A stretch of 64,000 nt of DNA from Picochlorum sp. 'celeri' (lineage: Eukaryota > Chlorophyta > Trebouxiophyceae). How positions within the stretch are numbered: the stretch's first letter is position 1; each line of letters begins with the position of its first letter. The position numbers and the translations under genes are program-made. Shown here piece after piece: positions 31,001 to 40,275 of this stretch. The notes below the pieces were generated by a model. The model was not told the DNA's origin and did not search any database. It worked only from the letters and a program-made list of their open reading frames with translations. The stretch spans positions 124,001 to 188,000 of the forward strand of contig JAACMV010000023.1 of the NCBI GenBank assembly GCA_010909725.1, read 5' to 3'.

Positions 31001-33300
31001 ACAGCATCTGAGCTCTCAAAACGTCTCCATTGCCAGGAATGATAGGTTACGCAATCTCCGATTTGCCACAAGCATCCCAGATGGAAGCAATAAGATAATT
31101 CCAATAATTCACTGTCTCGAATGCATCATCCCTGTGACACTAAAAACTGATTCAGTGAGCACTCAATGCAGACAGTGTTTTGCGAACTGGGTTGGGAAGA
31201 TATGCAGCCCAGAATGGTGGACAAGAAACAATATTGTGAGTCTCATTGGCCGGTAGCCTTCTGGAGGTTCTCAAGGGGCAATCAAGGAAAAAGACTGGCA
31301 TATCTGCTGCTGTCCTGACAACCATTGTCCATCCTGATCTTTTTAGTCCAAGCATGCTCGAGATAGACTACGTTATGGAGATGCACAAGATTGGGGGAAG
31401 CATCAATTCTCTCGTTAAAGACGCAGTTGAGTTGGGACAGCGCTTTAATCGACTCTTGGTTCAAATCTCCTGTCACCTCGGTGCACTTCTTGCTCGTGCA
31501 CCTTGTCTTGGTATCCATTATTCTGATATTCTTCAGGATCTTTGTTTGGTCGCGTTCACGAACGACTCTAGCTTTCTAACTTTACGGGATGAGATTTTAG
31601 ACTCGGTGACAGCGGCTGAGACGTCGTTTGTCCTGACGTCAGTGCCCCCAGAAATTGCAAGAACATATGCTCAGACTGAGTGTGCTCCACGAATTGCAAC
31701 ATTATGTCTCTTGCATCACTGGGTTGAGAGTGGTATTAATGGAGATGTGGAGTCAGAGAAATCTGCAATATTCATGTGGCAGAAGCTGTACAACTTTTCA
31801 TGCACAGACCAGGACGTTTCACAAACGTGTTACATCCACTATGGCAGTGTGCACAAGAAGAAGGTTCGGGTCTGGCAGGCATTGACAATACTTGCACCAA
31901 TCATTCCAGACAAAGATATAGAGTCGTCATTTGAAAACATTATGCAAGCCATGGATTCCCCAAATGCAGCTACTGTGAAACAGTATCAGGAAATTATTGC
32001 GGCATCATTGGTACTCAGGAAACCAGAGCTCATCCGCAATGCAATTTTCCCTGCAATCAGCGATTATACCAGTCAACGAAAAGAAGCCAATACATCATTT
32101 TTCGCCATATTAGGAACAGTTATAATGCATTTGGACCCTGACGCGGACATCATGAAGAAGGAGAGCAATACAATGGCCACATCTGCATGGAAGTCCCTGC
32201 TTCTTGACTGCTGTGAAAACCTCTTACCATGGTTTGGGGCTTTTCCACACGCAAACAGAACTTTTGCACAACTAGTGCTTTGGAAATTGATCACTGTGTA
32301 TCCTTGGGTGGTTGAAGAGAAACCTTATTTGAGAAAGCTCCAGTCATTTTTTGAAACGAATACAGATTTGCACAGGCTCAAAAAAAGTCTTGGAACAGCT
32401 ACTGAGCATTTCAATATTTATGAGGCTGTACGCCCTACAGGAATTCTTTGCACGGGCGACTCAATAATGGGAAGAGCGCAGCAGTCTCAAATGATTGAGA
32501 ATGCACCACTCCCCATGGTTTTTGCTTTACAAGAGTACCTTTCTTCCCAGGTTCAAGATACTCGGCAACGCATACAAGAGAACACCAAAAAGGCAAGCGC
32601 GATGGATTTCGACATTGGAATTGAAGAGAGCGTTAAATCTTCAAAAGGTTTCTGGCAGAGGAAAATAACACCGCTCGACCAGACATCTGCAGCTCTAGTG
32701 GATCCATGGAAGGTTGCCTTGGGGACCAGTTCCCTGTCAAACGCTCAGCAATATTCGGGCAATTCTTCCGCAATCGACACGTTTGAGAGCAATCTAGACA
32801 ATGAAAATATGAAAAAGGAATACAGACAAGATATCATAGTCGTCGCTTCATTGATTGATAGGGTCCCAAATTTGGCAGGTATCACCAGAACTTGTGAAAT
32901 CTTCAGAGCAGCAAAACTGGTTGTGCGCGATCTATCCGTGCAAAATGACCCCGATTTTGCCAGCATATCTGTCTCAGCTAATTCATGGATGCCTCTCGAA
33001 GAAGTCTCGCCGGAAAACCTGGCATCCTATCTGCAGATGATGAGGGCACGTGGGTACAAGCTTGTTGGTCTGGAGCAAACTGAAAAGTCAGTCCTTCTCC
33101 CAGAGTACTCATTCGATGCCAGTAAAACTCTGCTTATTCTTGGCGCTGAGAAGGAAGGCATCCCAGCAGACATCCTGGAACTGCTCGAAGATACCATTGA
33201 AATACCCCAGCTGGGTGTCATTCGAAGCCTCAATGTCCATGTCTCTGCTGCCATCACCCTGTACGAGTACACACGGCAACACCAAGCACGAAAGCCATGA
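28039..33300 (+). CDS. TARBP1/Trm3-type tRNA (guanosine-18-2'-O)-methyltransferase, multi-exon
   Basis: The last exon (about 31246–33300) ends in a SpoU-fold methyltransferase (32820–33290): DIIVVASLIDRVPNLAGITR, TCEIFRAAKLVVRDL, LLILGAEKEGIPADILELL and IPQLGVIRSLNVHVSAAITL with the knotted SAM site. Homologues modify G18 of tRNA with a long helical N-terminal region. Upstream, coding-like pieces lie at 28278–28727, 28730–28840, 28890–29220, 29250–30003, 30011–30331, 30420–30883, 30884–31035 and 31050–31240, separated by frame changes. Some fit normal introns: 28235–28278 (44 nt, ...ATACAG), 28838–28881 (about 44 nt), 30823–30891 (69 nt). Others stay unresolved. Start is uncertain (ATG 28039 or 28156). 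Either an intron-rich gene or one with frameshifts. Confidence 0.72.
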
Positions 33301-34443
33301 GTATTCTTTCTACAGCAGATAACTATATATTACATTATTTATTTTCAGGAATGAATATGTATAACAACAACAAGGCACATAGAATACATATTTTGCTCTA
33401 CAGAATCTATGGGCTCATGGGGTCACCTCCATGGCCTCTCACTATCTTTACTACCGTATAATACATGCTGCTGCTGACCTCTCACTCGTCTAACTCTCTT
33501 TCCTATACTAACAATATCATTTGCATCACTAGACCGGGCTTTACTTCGTTTCTGTCCCCGTCTACTCCCCAAACACCACAGCATCCTGTCCATTTTTCTT
33601 ATCACATCCTCCTGACAGCACAATATCAACATCCACACTCCCCTCCAAAGTCTGACATACGCATCTTCTATAGCTTCATTTTTCTATGCCCGGGTTATGG
33701 TGTACTGCGCCCAGTTACCAACGCCATGCCAGCACATTCCAACCTCTGTCCACCAAAGTCGCCAAGCCACCTGCAAACACGCCATTGTGCCTTCTCTGCA
33801 CATCCCTCCGTCATTCACCAGCTTCTTTAGCATGTATGCGCTAGTCCATGGCAGTGTGCGTTCAACAACACACGCAGAAGCTTGGCAACTCACAGTCTCC
33901 ACGACACCGAGTCATCCAACGAACTCTGATACATCCTACCAGAATACTGATATTTTCTTCCCACATTCATTTCACAATATTCTCAAAAATCGGCGTGATA
34001 CTCTACCAACAGACCAATAGCGATACAAATTGTTACAGTTCCATGTGACAACGACAAGTATTCGAGAGTCGTTGTTACGGGATTCTTGGTGCTATACTAC
34101 CATATATATCTCATTAAATTAATACAGACTTTAAAATAATAGCACTATGAGAGGATAGTGGACAAACAAATAGGACACGTTGCTGATGAGGAAAAACAGG
34201 ACACAACGAAAAAGTCCGTATTTAGATTGATTAAACAAATTCTTCGTTTCGTTCAACCCGAAACGGACACCCCCTTCTTCCGGCACCAAATTCTGCACTC
34301 GGTCAGCCAGGGACAGGGTTTCCGCCATGTCCTATCGAACCCCTCCAGTTTTTACTACTACTACGAAGTATTGTCTTGAGACGTTTCGTTTGTATCACAT
34401 TCAGTGGTTTCTTTGAAGAGACGAGGGTGGAGGAAGATTCAGC
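33301..34443. other. Unassigned region without a supported gene
   Basis: 1.14 kb between the TARBP1-type gene and the next multi-exon gene. Minus-strand frames at 33423–33638 and 33684–33902, with a possible 35-nt GTAACT...CATAG intron between them, could be exons of a small minus-strand gene, but the joined frame meets a stop and I recognise no family. Plus-strand frames here are C/T-rich and look non-coding. Confidence 0.45.
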
Positions 34444-35527
34444 ATGCCACCCCCTGACTCGGTCTCAAGCACACCCAGCGAAACGAGCCAAAGTCTGCCT
34501 GAACCCAAAGCATTCCTCGAAAGTTCATGGTTCAAAGAGGAATTCAAGGTCTGAGAAGGGTTTCTACCTCATTGGTAGCTACTTTGGTTGCTCTTGCGTG
34601 TGAAAAGCAGTACTTTGAGACTTGCAAGTGTGCCAATTGGGATCCTGAACTTTTATTCACCATTTACAATATGTGGGAAGCTGGCGCTATCACAACAGAA
34701 GATGTTCGCCTCTTTTCAAAAAGAATTCCAGAGAAATTAAGGTAATCAAAGGTCGAGTTTTAGATTCATATTTCCATCTGCCTTTACGGACACTACGACA
34801 GGATGGACGCTCTTGGACAAACAGCCTGATCCTTCTTGGAAAAAGCAAGACCTGAAGAACTTACTGATCTCGCTTGACGTGGGATACTTGACTGGGATGG
34901 GGAAAATGCACCTTTGGGAACTCCTGCAGCCATACCTTCGAAAATTAGAGTGCTTTCCACCAACAGCCATTGCAACGATTGATCATTACAGTACATACAT
35001 GGAAAGGAAAAACGCAGTGGAGAAACACATTGGATGCAGCATTCCTCAGCTCATCTCTTTCGGGATGTACACGTATACTGAGGTGGAACGAGATTCTCAT
35101 TCTACAGAAGAGTTTCTCGCAATTTAAAGACAGCCCTCGCTGTGTAGAAGCATGGTACTTGCTTATTTCCCTGGTCAGGGACCCCCTAAGGGATATCACA
35201 TTCACTGCGTGCCACACAACATTTGGCTTGACGCTTCACCATCTCAAGCATATTACAACGTATAGGCAACAGCCCACAATGGATTCTTATCGGGGCAGCA
35301 AATCCTCAGAGACAGGCACCGTTGTCTATCCCAGTAACAAGTATATCTATCAAACAAACAAACCAGTCATGCGACTATACAAGCTTGGAGATGTATTCAG
35401 ACTGCTCATTCAGAAGCACGGGTCATGGGCACTGTTGATGAAGCATTTGAGTTCAATTGATAAAAAATTGTCAGCCTCAACCGTGGACCAGATGCCCTGT
35501 CCCATGACACGCCATTCGACTCCATAG
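34444..35527 (+). CDS. Unrecognised multi-exon protein
   Basis: I do not recognise the family. Exon 1 34444–34548 encodes MPPPDSVSSTPSETSQSLPE... and ends FKEEFK. A 62-nt intron (34549–34610, ...AAAAGCAG) joins in phase to exon 2, which starts YFETCKCANWDPELLFTIYN and runs to about 34741. Exon 3 in another frame contains GWTLLDKQPDPSWKKQDLKN and LWELLQPYLRKLECF; a last exon from 35108 has KSFSQFKDSPRCVEAWYLLI and ends at 35527. The boundaries at ~34742 and ~35083 fit only very short introns (22 and 25 nt) or, with weaker donors, introns of 91 nt each. Content is helical with Lys/Leu-rich repeats. Could be a real gene or a decaying one. Confidence 0.4.
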
Positions 35528-35779
35528 AATGATGCTTGGGCTGCTCGCCGAGTAGCAAATCGCCCACTATTGGGACATATGTATGGATGGATCTCATCGT
35601 TTCGGAGTGACGTCACTCCCGTCGACGGGTACCCAACGAGAGCATCACCAGTGCGCGAACAGTAGTTGATGATATCGTTGTAAAATATCAAATCGGAAAG
35701 AAAGACAACATCTTTATTCGTTACTTTCTACGAAACGGACATAAACCCTTGAGAAAAAGTGTAACGGACTCCACGTGTC

Positions 35780-36413
35780 ATGAGCCAATACTACCTGCTC
35801 TTTGCCTTTTTCGCGACACTTGTCAGTCTGACGCAGGCCAGTAACACCTGTGTGAATGACGTTACAAAGTTCACCGTAATTGGAGATGTACAGTATGAGC
35901 TCGGAAGTGAGAAACGGTTGCCGCTCTCTGTCCGTACTTGTGTCGTTGCGCGATAGATTCCTCGTACCACGGCTGAATGATCCTTACATTGTCTTGATTG
36001 TGCAGGCTAATGAAACAAAGTATCAGTGCGGTGAGAGGGGTTCAGAGCTCAGGCCTGAATCTGCCCAAGCTGATATGGATACCATCCTTGCTTCTGCCAT
36101 GTCACAGAGCTATTTGCCACAGCTGAACAGCAAGCCAGAGAATTGTTTCAAGGATGGCAAGTCCTACTGCTGTGAAGCGGGAGTGAAGTATTACAACCTC
36201 ATGGATGTCAAGGGATGCATTCTGAATGATGGGGAGAGGGTTCAGGATGGCAAGTACAAAATCACAGCAAGGTCTGATAACATGGGGAAAGTGGTAACAT
36301 ATGGCAAGTTTTCTGTCGTAGTGAACTACGGGTGCAACCAGGAAGCAAGGCAAAAGGTCGCTGCTCTTCGTTTCAACGGAAAGATTTTCCAGCGCTGCAA
36401 GGAGTTTTCATAA
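35780..36413 (+). CDS. Secreted cysteine-rich protein, two exons, no known family
   Basis: Exon 1 35780–35887 (36 codons), intron 35888–36005 (118 nt, GTACAG...TTGTGCAG), exon 2 36006–36413; 171 residues. A clear signal peptide MSQYYLLFAFFATLVSLTQA precedes SNTCVNDVTKF. The mature part has eight or more cysteines in short spaced groups (ETKYQCGE, NCFKDGKSYCCEAGVKYY, GCILNDGE, YGCNQEAR, RCKEF), pointing to a small disulfide-bonded extracellular domain. Function unknown. The start was set by the signal peptide and by exact phase at the splice join. Confidence 0.75.
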
Positions 36414-36575
36414 AGACACAGAGGCATATCATTATTTTCAATCGAGAGTGACATGCATCCTGGTATATCGTCGTTGTAACATCTATAATATCAATCAATC
36501 AGTCAGTCAAGGTCATTCATCGGGCCAATGGATGGTGCAATCCCATTGACCAATCCATCATGGATTTGAAGAAGA

Positions 36576-37325
36576 ATGTTTCAAAATACGGTTCAACCGC
36601 AGTACAACGCGTTTGTAACCAGCCTTGTCAATATCCCTTCGATGCGCCAATTCAATAGCACACTATTTAATAAACCTCTTCCAGAAGAAAGGAGATCGCA
36701 GACAGGAAACAGTCACAGAGTTCATGGTGTCGTCAACAACAACAACAACAACAACAACATGATTCGTGGTTGCGTCAACATACTAGCAGCGATTGTATCG
36801 TTCTGCGTATCAATACTTGCTCTTATAATAGTTATTTTCGTATCTGTGAAATTAACGGATGTCACGTTCGATGGCGTGAATTTCGACTTCCAGTGTCTGT
36901 TGGGGACCAACACGTCTCTGGAGACCTTTACCTCGAACAATTGTCTCATGCTGCAGATTCTGGGTGGACTGACTATTGGTCTAGGTCTATTGATTGGTAT
37001 CATTCAATGCTATACCTGTAATCTGTGTGGATTGGGTGGCATATTGGATGGGATCTTTTCTTTGTGTGGGTCTGGTGCGTGGGGATATGCAGCAGGGGTC
37101 ATCAATCATGCAGTGGATTCGAACGGACAGTTGAGGAGCGAGTACGAGCAAGGTAATTTAGACGTAAGCTCAGTGGTATTTGACGTATCGCAAGTGTCTT
37201 CCGATGTCGACACGACGAATAATCAGAGAAATGCAACCCGGATCATGTGCTGGATTGAGTTTGGTTTCTTTTGCTTCTTGCTTTTTGCAAGCATACTGAA
37301 ATGCTGCCCTGGTCGTCACAAATAA
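36576..37325 (+). CDS. Putative four-pass membrane protein
   Basis: 249 residues, ATG 36576. An Asn-rich N-terminus including a run of eight Asn encoded by (AAC)n near 36735–36760 is followed by four hydrophobic segments: about 65–90 (VNILAAIVSFCVSILALIIV), 120–145 (CLMLQILGGLTIGLGLLIGI), 147–170 (cysteine-containing, CNLCGLGGILDGIFSLCGSG) and 225–242 (IMCWIEFGFFCFLLFASILK). The extracellular or lumenal loop between the third and fourth has several N-glycosylation-type sequons. The layout resembles tetraspan/SUR7-like proteins but no diagnostic motif is present. Only 4 nt separate its stop from that of the next, convergent gene. Confidence 0.65.
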   Translation: MFQNTVQPQYNAFVTSLVNIPSMRQFNSTLFNKPLPEERRSQTGNSHRVHGVVNNNNNNNNMIRGCVNILAAIVSFCVSILALIIVIFVSVKLTDVTFDGVNFDFQCLLGTNTSLETFTSNNCLMLQILGGLTIGLGLLIGIIQCYTCNLCGLGGILDGIFSLCGSGAWGYAAGVINHAVDSNGQLRSEYEQGNLDVSSVVFDVSQVSSDVDTTNNQRNATRIMCWIEFGFFCFLLFASILKCCPGRHK

Positions 37326-37329
37326 ATAT

Positions 37330-38919
37330 TTATATGTAATCTCGCAGTATATTCAATATCACAATCTCTGTCGAGTTGAGTCCTTTGATGGTGGTTTTCT
37401 TTCGTGCCTTGTTGTTCCTCCGTTTCTTGTGTGCATTCCTGCGCTCTTGTATATACTCATCTGCCGATATGCTAGGCAGCATCGCGTCCTGCGATACAGT
37501 GTCTCTGTGTAATTTTAATATCGTTGCTGCCATCTCTACGGCATTTCGTGGCAATAGACACGGGATGGTCGTGTTATCTGATGAGAGGAGACGCTGAGAC
37601 ACGCTGTCAATATCTCTCCCAGCATTGGTATGGGTTGTGTCCGACGCGACTGCATCCTCTCTATGTAGACATAGAGGCGCAAACAACATCGTTGTCCAGA
37701 ATATAGAATCAACAGGAGCATCCACTCGAGCATATGCATCCATTCGAGAAAGCATCGAGGTGATGACCTCCCTATCCACCTCTGCATGGTGTGGCAGCAT
37801 GAGTTCCATCACACCATACGCTGCAAGCAACGAAAAGCTCTCTGCCGCAGATCCATGGGCCATCATTGCATTCAACTCCATCTGCAGCCTTCCATGTGAG
37901 AGAGATGTGATGTCGGTCCGTCGTGCCAATATTTCCCGCTTTGTATCTTCATCAATTCGCAAACCTAATCTTGCGGCAAGCCGAAGCGCACGAAGCATCC
38001 GTGCAGGATCCGAGCTAAAAGAGACATCAGGAGACTCAATTGTACGGAGCGTCTTCGTCTCACAATCCTCCACGCCCCCAACATAATCAAATAAAATCCT
38101 CGTGAATGGATCATACAGGAGAGCATTCATGGTAAAATCTCTCTTGATGGCATTCTCCCTCCGAGCCATGGCCCATGTAGGACCACCAGCAAACACGCCC
38201 CCACCCGTGGAATCCACATATTTTGATCGAGATGCATATGCAGCAAGGGTCGCATAATCGAGCGGGATGTGCGCTGGGTCAGCATTCGTACTAAAACTGC
38301 TCACCTCAATCACATGCCCTCGGCCAACGTGCACGTGACAGATTGGGAAATTCCTCCCCAACAGAAATGACCTTTTAAATAACCGAGCAACTTGAGACGG
38401 ATCCGCACTCGTCAATATATCCACATCCTTTGGCACCTGTTGCTGCATCAGAACGTCCCGAACTGTGCCCCCAACTACATATGCTTCGTGACCATGCTTC
38501 CTCAACCCCATCAACACATGCCATGCTTCAGGAATAATACAGTGATCCCGAATACCATGATCACTATCTTCAATGATCCGAGCTTCTTTCATCATCACTG
38601 TGCCAGCCTTGTCATATAGAGATGAACCTGCATCCCCATGAGGAGAAGAAGAAGAATACCTAGACTTTGTGTCCCGAACATCACCGCTGCGAGATGAGTG
38701 ATACCATCGCCTCCTCGTCACGACTACATCATCATCCTTCTTCCTCCGACCCCTCCTCGGTCGTGTCCTCTTCTTCGAATGCCTGCCATCCGAACCCCCA
38801 GAGGAACACACAACTCCCAAACCCGCAGGAACCCTTCCACCACAACGAGACCGACACACACCATTCGTCATCAACATTCTCATTGTACTTCCCCAATAAT
38901 GTACAACCATAGTCGACAT
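37330..38919 (-). CDS. CCA-adding/poly(A) polymerase-type nucleotidyltransferase, organellar
   Basis: Class II nucleotidyltransferase (bacterial PcnB/Cca type). From ATG 38919 it has 529 residues; the frame upstream starts only with GTG. An Arg/Ser-rich N-terminus of ~110 residues suggests organelle import. The head domain has EAYVVGGTVRDVLMQQQVPK and DVDILTSADPSQV (catalytic GG/RRD..D-x-D region), then RRENAIKRDFTMNALLYDP, FDYVGGVEDCETKTLRTI and SSDPARMLRALRLAARLGLR. The spacing and the FLLGRNFPICHVHVGRGHVI segment fit bacterial poly(A) polymerase/plant plastid homologues; tRNA CCA addition is the alternative. The C-terminus is Lys/Arg-rich. Confidence 0.85.
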   Translation of the reverse strand: MSTMVVHYWGSTMRMLMTNGVCRSRCGGRVPAGLGVVCSSGGSDGRHSKKRTRPRRGRRKKDDDVVVTRRRWYHSSRSGDVRDTKSRYSSSSPHGDAGSSLYDKAGTVMMKEARIIEDSDHGIRDHCIIPEAWHVLMGLRKHGHEAYVVGGTVRDVLMQQQVPKDVDILTSADPSQVARLFKRSFLLGRNFPICHVHVGRGHVIEVSSFSTNADPAHIPLDYATLAAYASRSKYVDSTGGGVFAGGPTWAMARRENAIKRDFTMNALLYDPFTRILFDYVGGVEDCETKTLRTIESPDVSFSSDPARMLRALRLAARLGLRIDEDTKREILARRTDITSLSHGRLQMELNAMMAHGSAAESFSLLAAYGVMELMLPHHAEVDREVITSMLSRMDAYARVDAPVDSIFWTTMLFAPLCLHREDAVASDTTHTNAGRDIDSVSQRLLSSDNTTIPCLLPRNAVEMAATILKLHRDTVSQDAMLPSISADEYIQERRNAHKKRRNNKARKKTTIKGLNSTEIVILNILRDYI

Positions 38920-39439
38920 TCCATCAATGAATAAAAACACACGTCATTGTGACATCACATGCGCATGGCATCTAACCCTTCTCTTCTTGTAACAAGGGCG
39001 ATTCCATGAAAATACATTTAAATAAATGCAAATTCATCTGCCTATGTGATCACCCATGCAGGGAATGTCGCATCATGCATGAAGCAAGGCGAATGAGCAT
39101 CCACCACCTCACCGGAAGAAGCACCTCTCCAGCCATGTACATGTGAATGTCAAACTTGCAATTTGTTGGAGGCATCGCCTAAGAGGATCCTCTCATCCGG
39201 ATGAGATATGTGGGGTTCGAGGTTTATAAAACTGGAAATCCCGGTCGGCTGTTGGAATGGGGAGGGCCCACGTGATCTCTCTTCATCACTACGTAATGAA
39301 GAGGCCCTCCTCTCATGCATGTTTCTCATGCCCAGGCTGGGCAAGCCGTGTTTACGAGTGTCCACTTGCTGCGCATCGTCAGTGCATTAAACTTTCATCT
39401 TTGTGCATTTTTGATCGCATTATCTTGATTGCAGGCGAA
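38920..39439. other. Intergenic region with inverted repeats
   Basis: 520 nt between divergent genes. It contains a 16-nt perfect palindrome (39191–39206) and a larger interrupted inverted repeat (39261–39310), both listed separately. No coding exon is supported; an in-frame extension of the downstream gene to 39257 lacks any feature of the mature protein. Confidence 0.6.
39191..39310. repeat. Palindrome and interrupted inverted repeat upstream of a secreted-protein gene
   Basis: TCTCATCCGGATGAGA at 39191–39206 is a perfect 16-nt palindrome. At 39261–39268 GGAGGGCC and at 39281–39286 CTTCAT pair with ATGAAG (39296–39301) and GGCCCTCC (39303–39310); the left arm carries a 12-nt insertion that includes CACGTG, a G-box-like core. 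In RNA this would be a strong hairpin with one internal bulge, within 130–180 nt of the next start codon. Confidence 0.5.
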
Positions 39440-39802
39440 ATGCGAGTCTCCCTGGTCCTCATGTTGGTCGGCCTGGCCCTGTTGGAACTCTTCACAGCAG
39501 CAGGAGCATATTCAATATGTCCTAACGAGGAGCGACCCATAACCTGCTGCAAAAGCCTTCGAGAAGTGAGAGGTAGTGCTCCATTCCCTTGGCTTGTCAG
39601 ATACATATGTGACCGGTGTGACCCAGGATTTGTCCCCTCTGCAAACAGGGAGCAATGTGTGCAAACCTGGATATGGACTGATACTTGCCACTGGTGCGCT
39701 GATAATAGTTGCAAAGATTGCTATGAATCGTTCCTGACGTGTACGAAATGCCAGCGTGGTTTTTCATTCTACCAAGGATATGATTGGGAAGTATGTGCTT
39801 GA
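39440..39802 (+). CDS. Small secreted cysteine-rich protein
   Basis: 120 residues from ATG 39440, chosen because it begins a signal peptide (MRVSLVLMLVGLALLELFTA). The mature part holds about 16 cysteines in pairs and triplets: SICPNEERPITCC, YICDRCDPGFVPS, EQCVQTW, DTCHWCADNSCKDCYES, LTCTKCQRGFSFY. CxxCxxGF elements recall furin-like or EGF-like extracellular repeats, but the spacing does not let me assign a family. The preceding sequence ends TTTTTGATCGCATTATCTTG...GCAG, so an intron could end just before the start. Confidence 0.6.
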   Translation: MRVSLVLMLVGLALLELFTAAGAYSICPNEERPITCCKSLREVRGSAPFPWLVRYICDRCDPGFVPSANREQCVQTWIWTDTCHWCADNSCKDCYESFLTCTKCQRGFSFYQGYDWEVCA

Positions 39803-40275
39803 ACACAGAAATGACATGGCATTTTTCACTAGTGTAAGCCACCTCTCAAGGCAAGGTTCAGTTACTTGTAACATGCATTATACTTTTTTATCAATGTACG
39901 AAATACCAATCCATCAGTCACCACCACCCTTGTCCTGAGTACCCGGATCAGGTAATGTATTCATGAATGTGGGTTACAGCAGCACCATAGTCCTGTGTGA
40001 ATGGAAGGGAAGGAGCAGCATGTGGTCTGTTTGGCACAACAGTCTCGCTGTATTCACTGATCCATTCCTACCTGAGCTAGATCTAAAGTAGTTGTAGTAA
40101 TACACTATCAAGGCATTGCAGGAATACCAAAGAAGAATCTTCCGCGTGTCTTTCGGCGAACGGATGCCCCGAGTTCTTTTGTGTCTCATCCACGTCGTTT
40201 TCGTTCTTCTTCATCCCCATTGAGTTGATAGATAGATAGATAGATAGTTGATTTGTATGATATACTAGTGCAATA
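39803..40275. other. Intergenic region with a GATA microsatellite
   Basis: 473 nt. The only marked element is a short (GATA)n microsatellite at 40227–40247, 29 nt before the next start codon, where it would fall in the 5' UTR or promoter of the GNAT gene. No coding sequence is supported. Confidence 0.6.

Noticed and set aside
33423..33902. Small minus-strand two-exon gene
   Set aside because: The possible 35-nt intron leads to a stop at the join in the only attractive frame and no family is recognisable.
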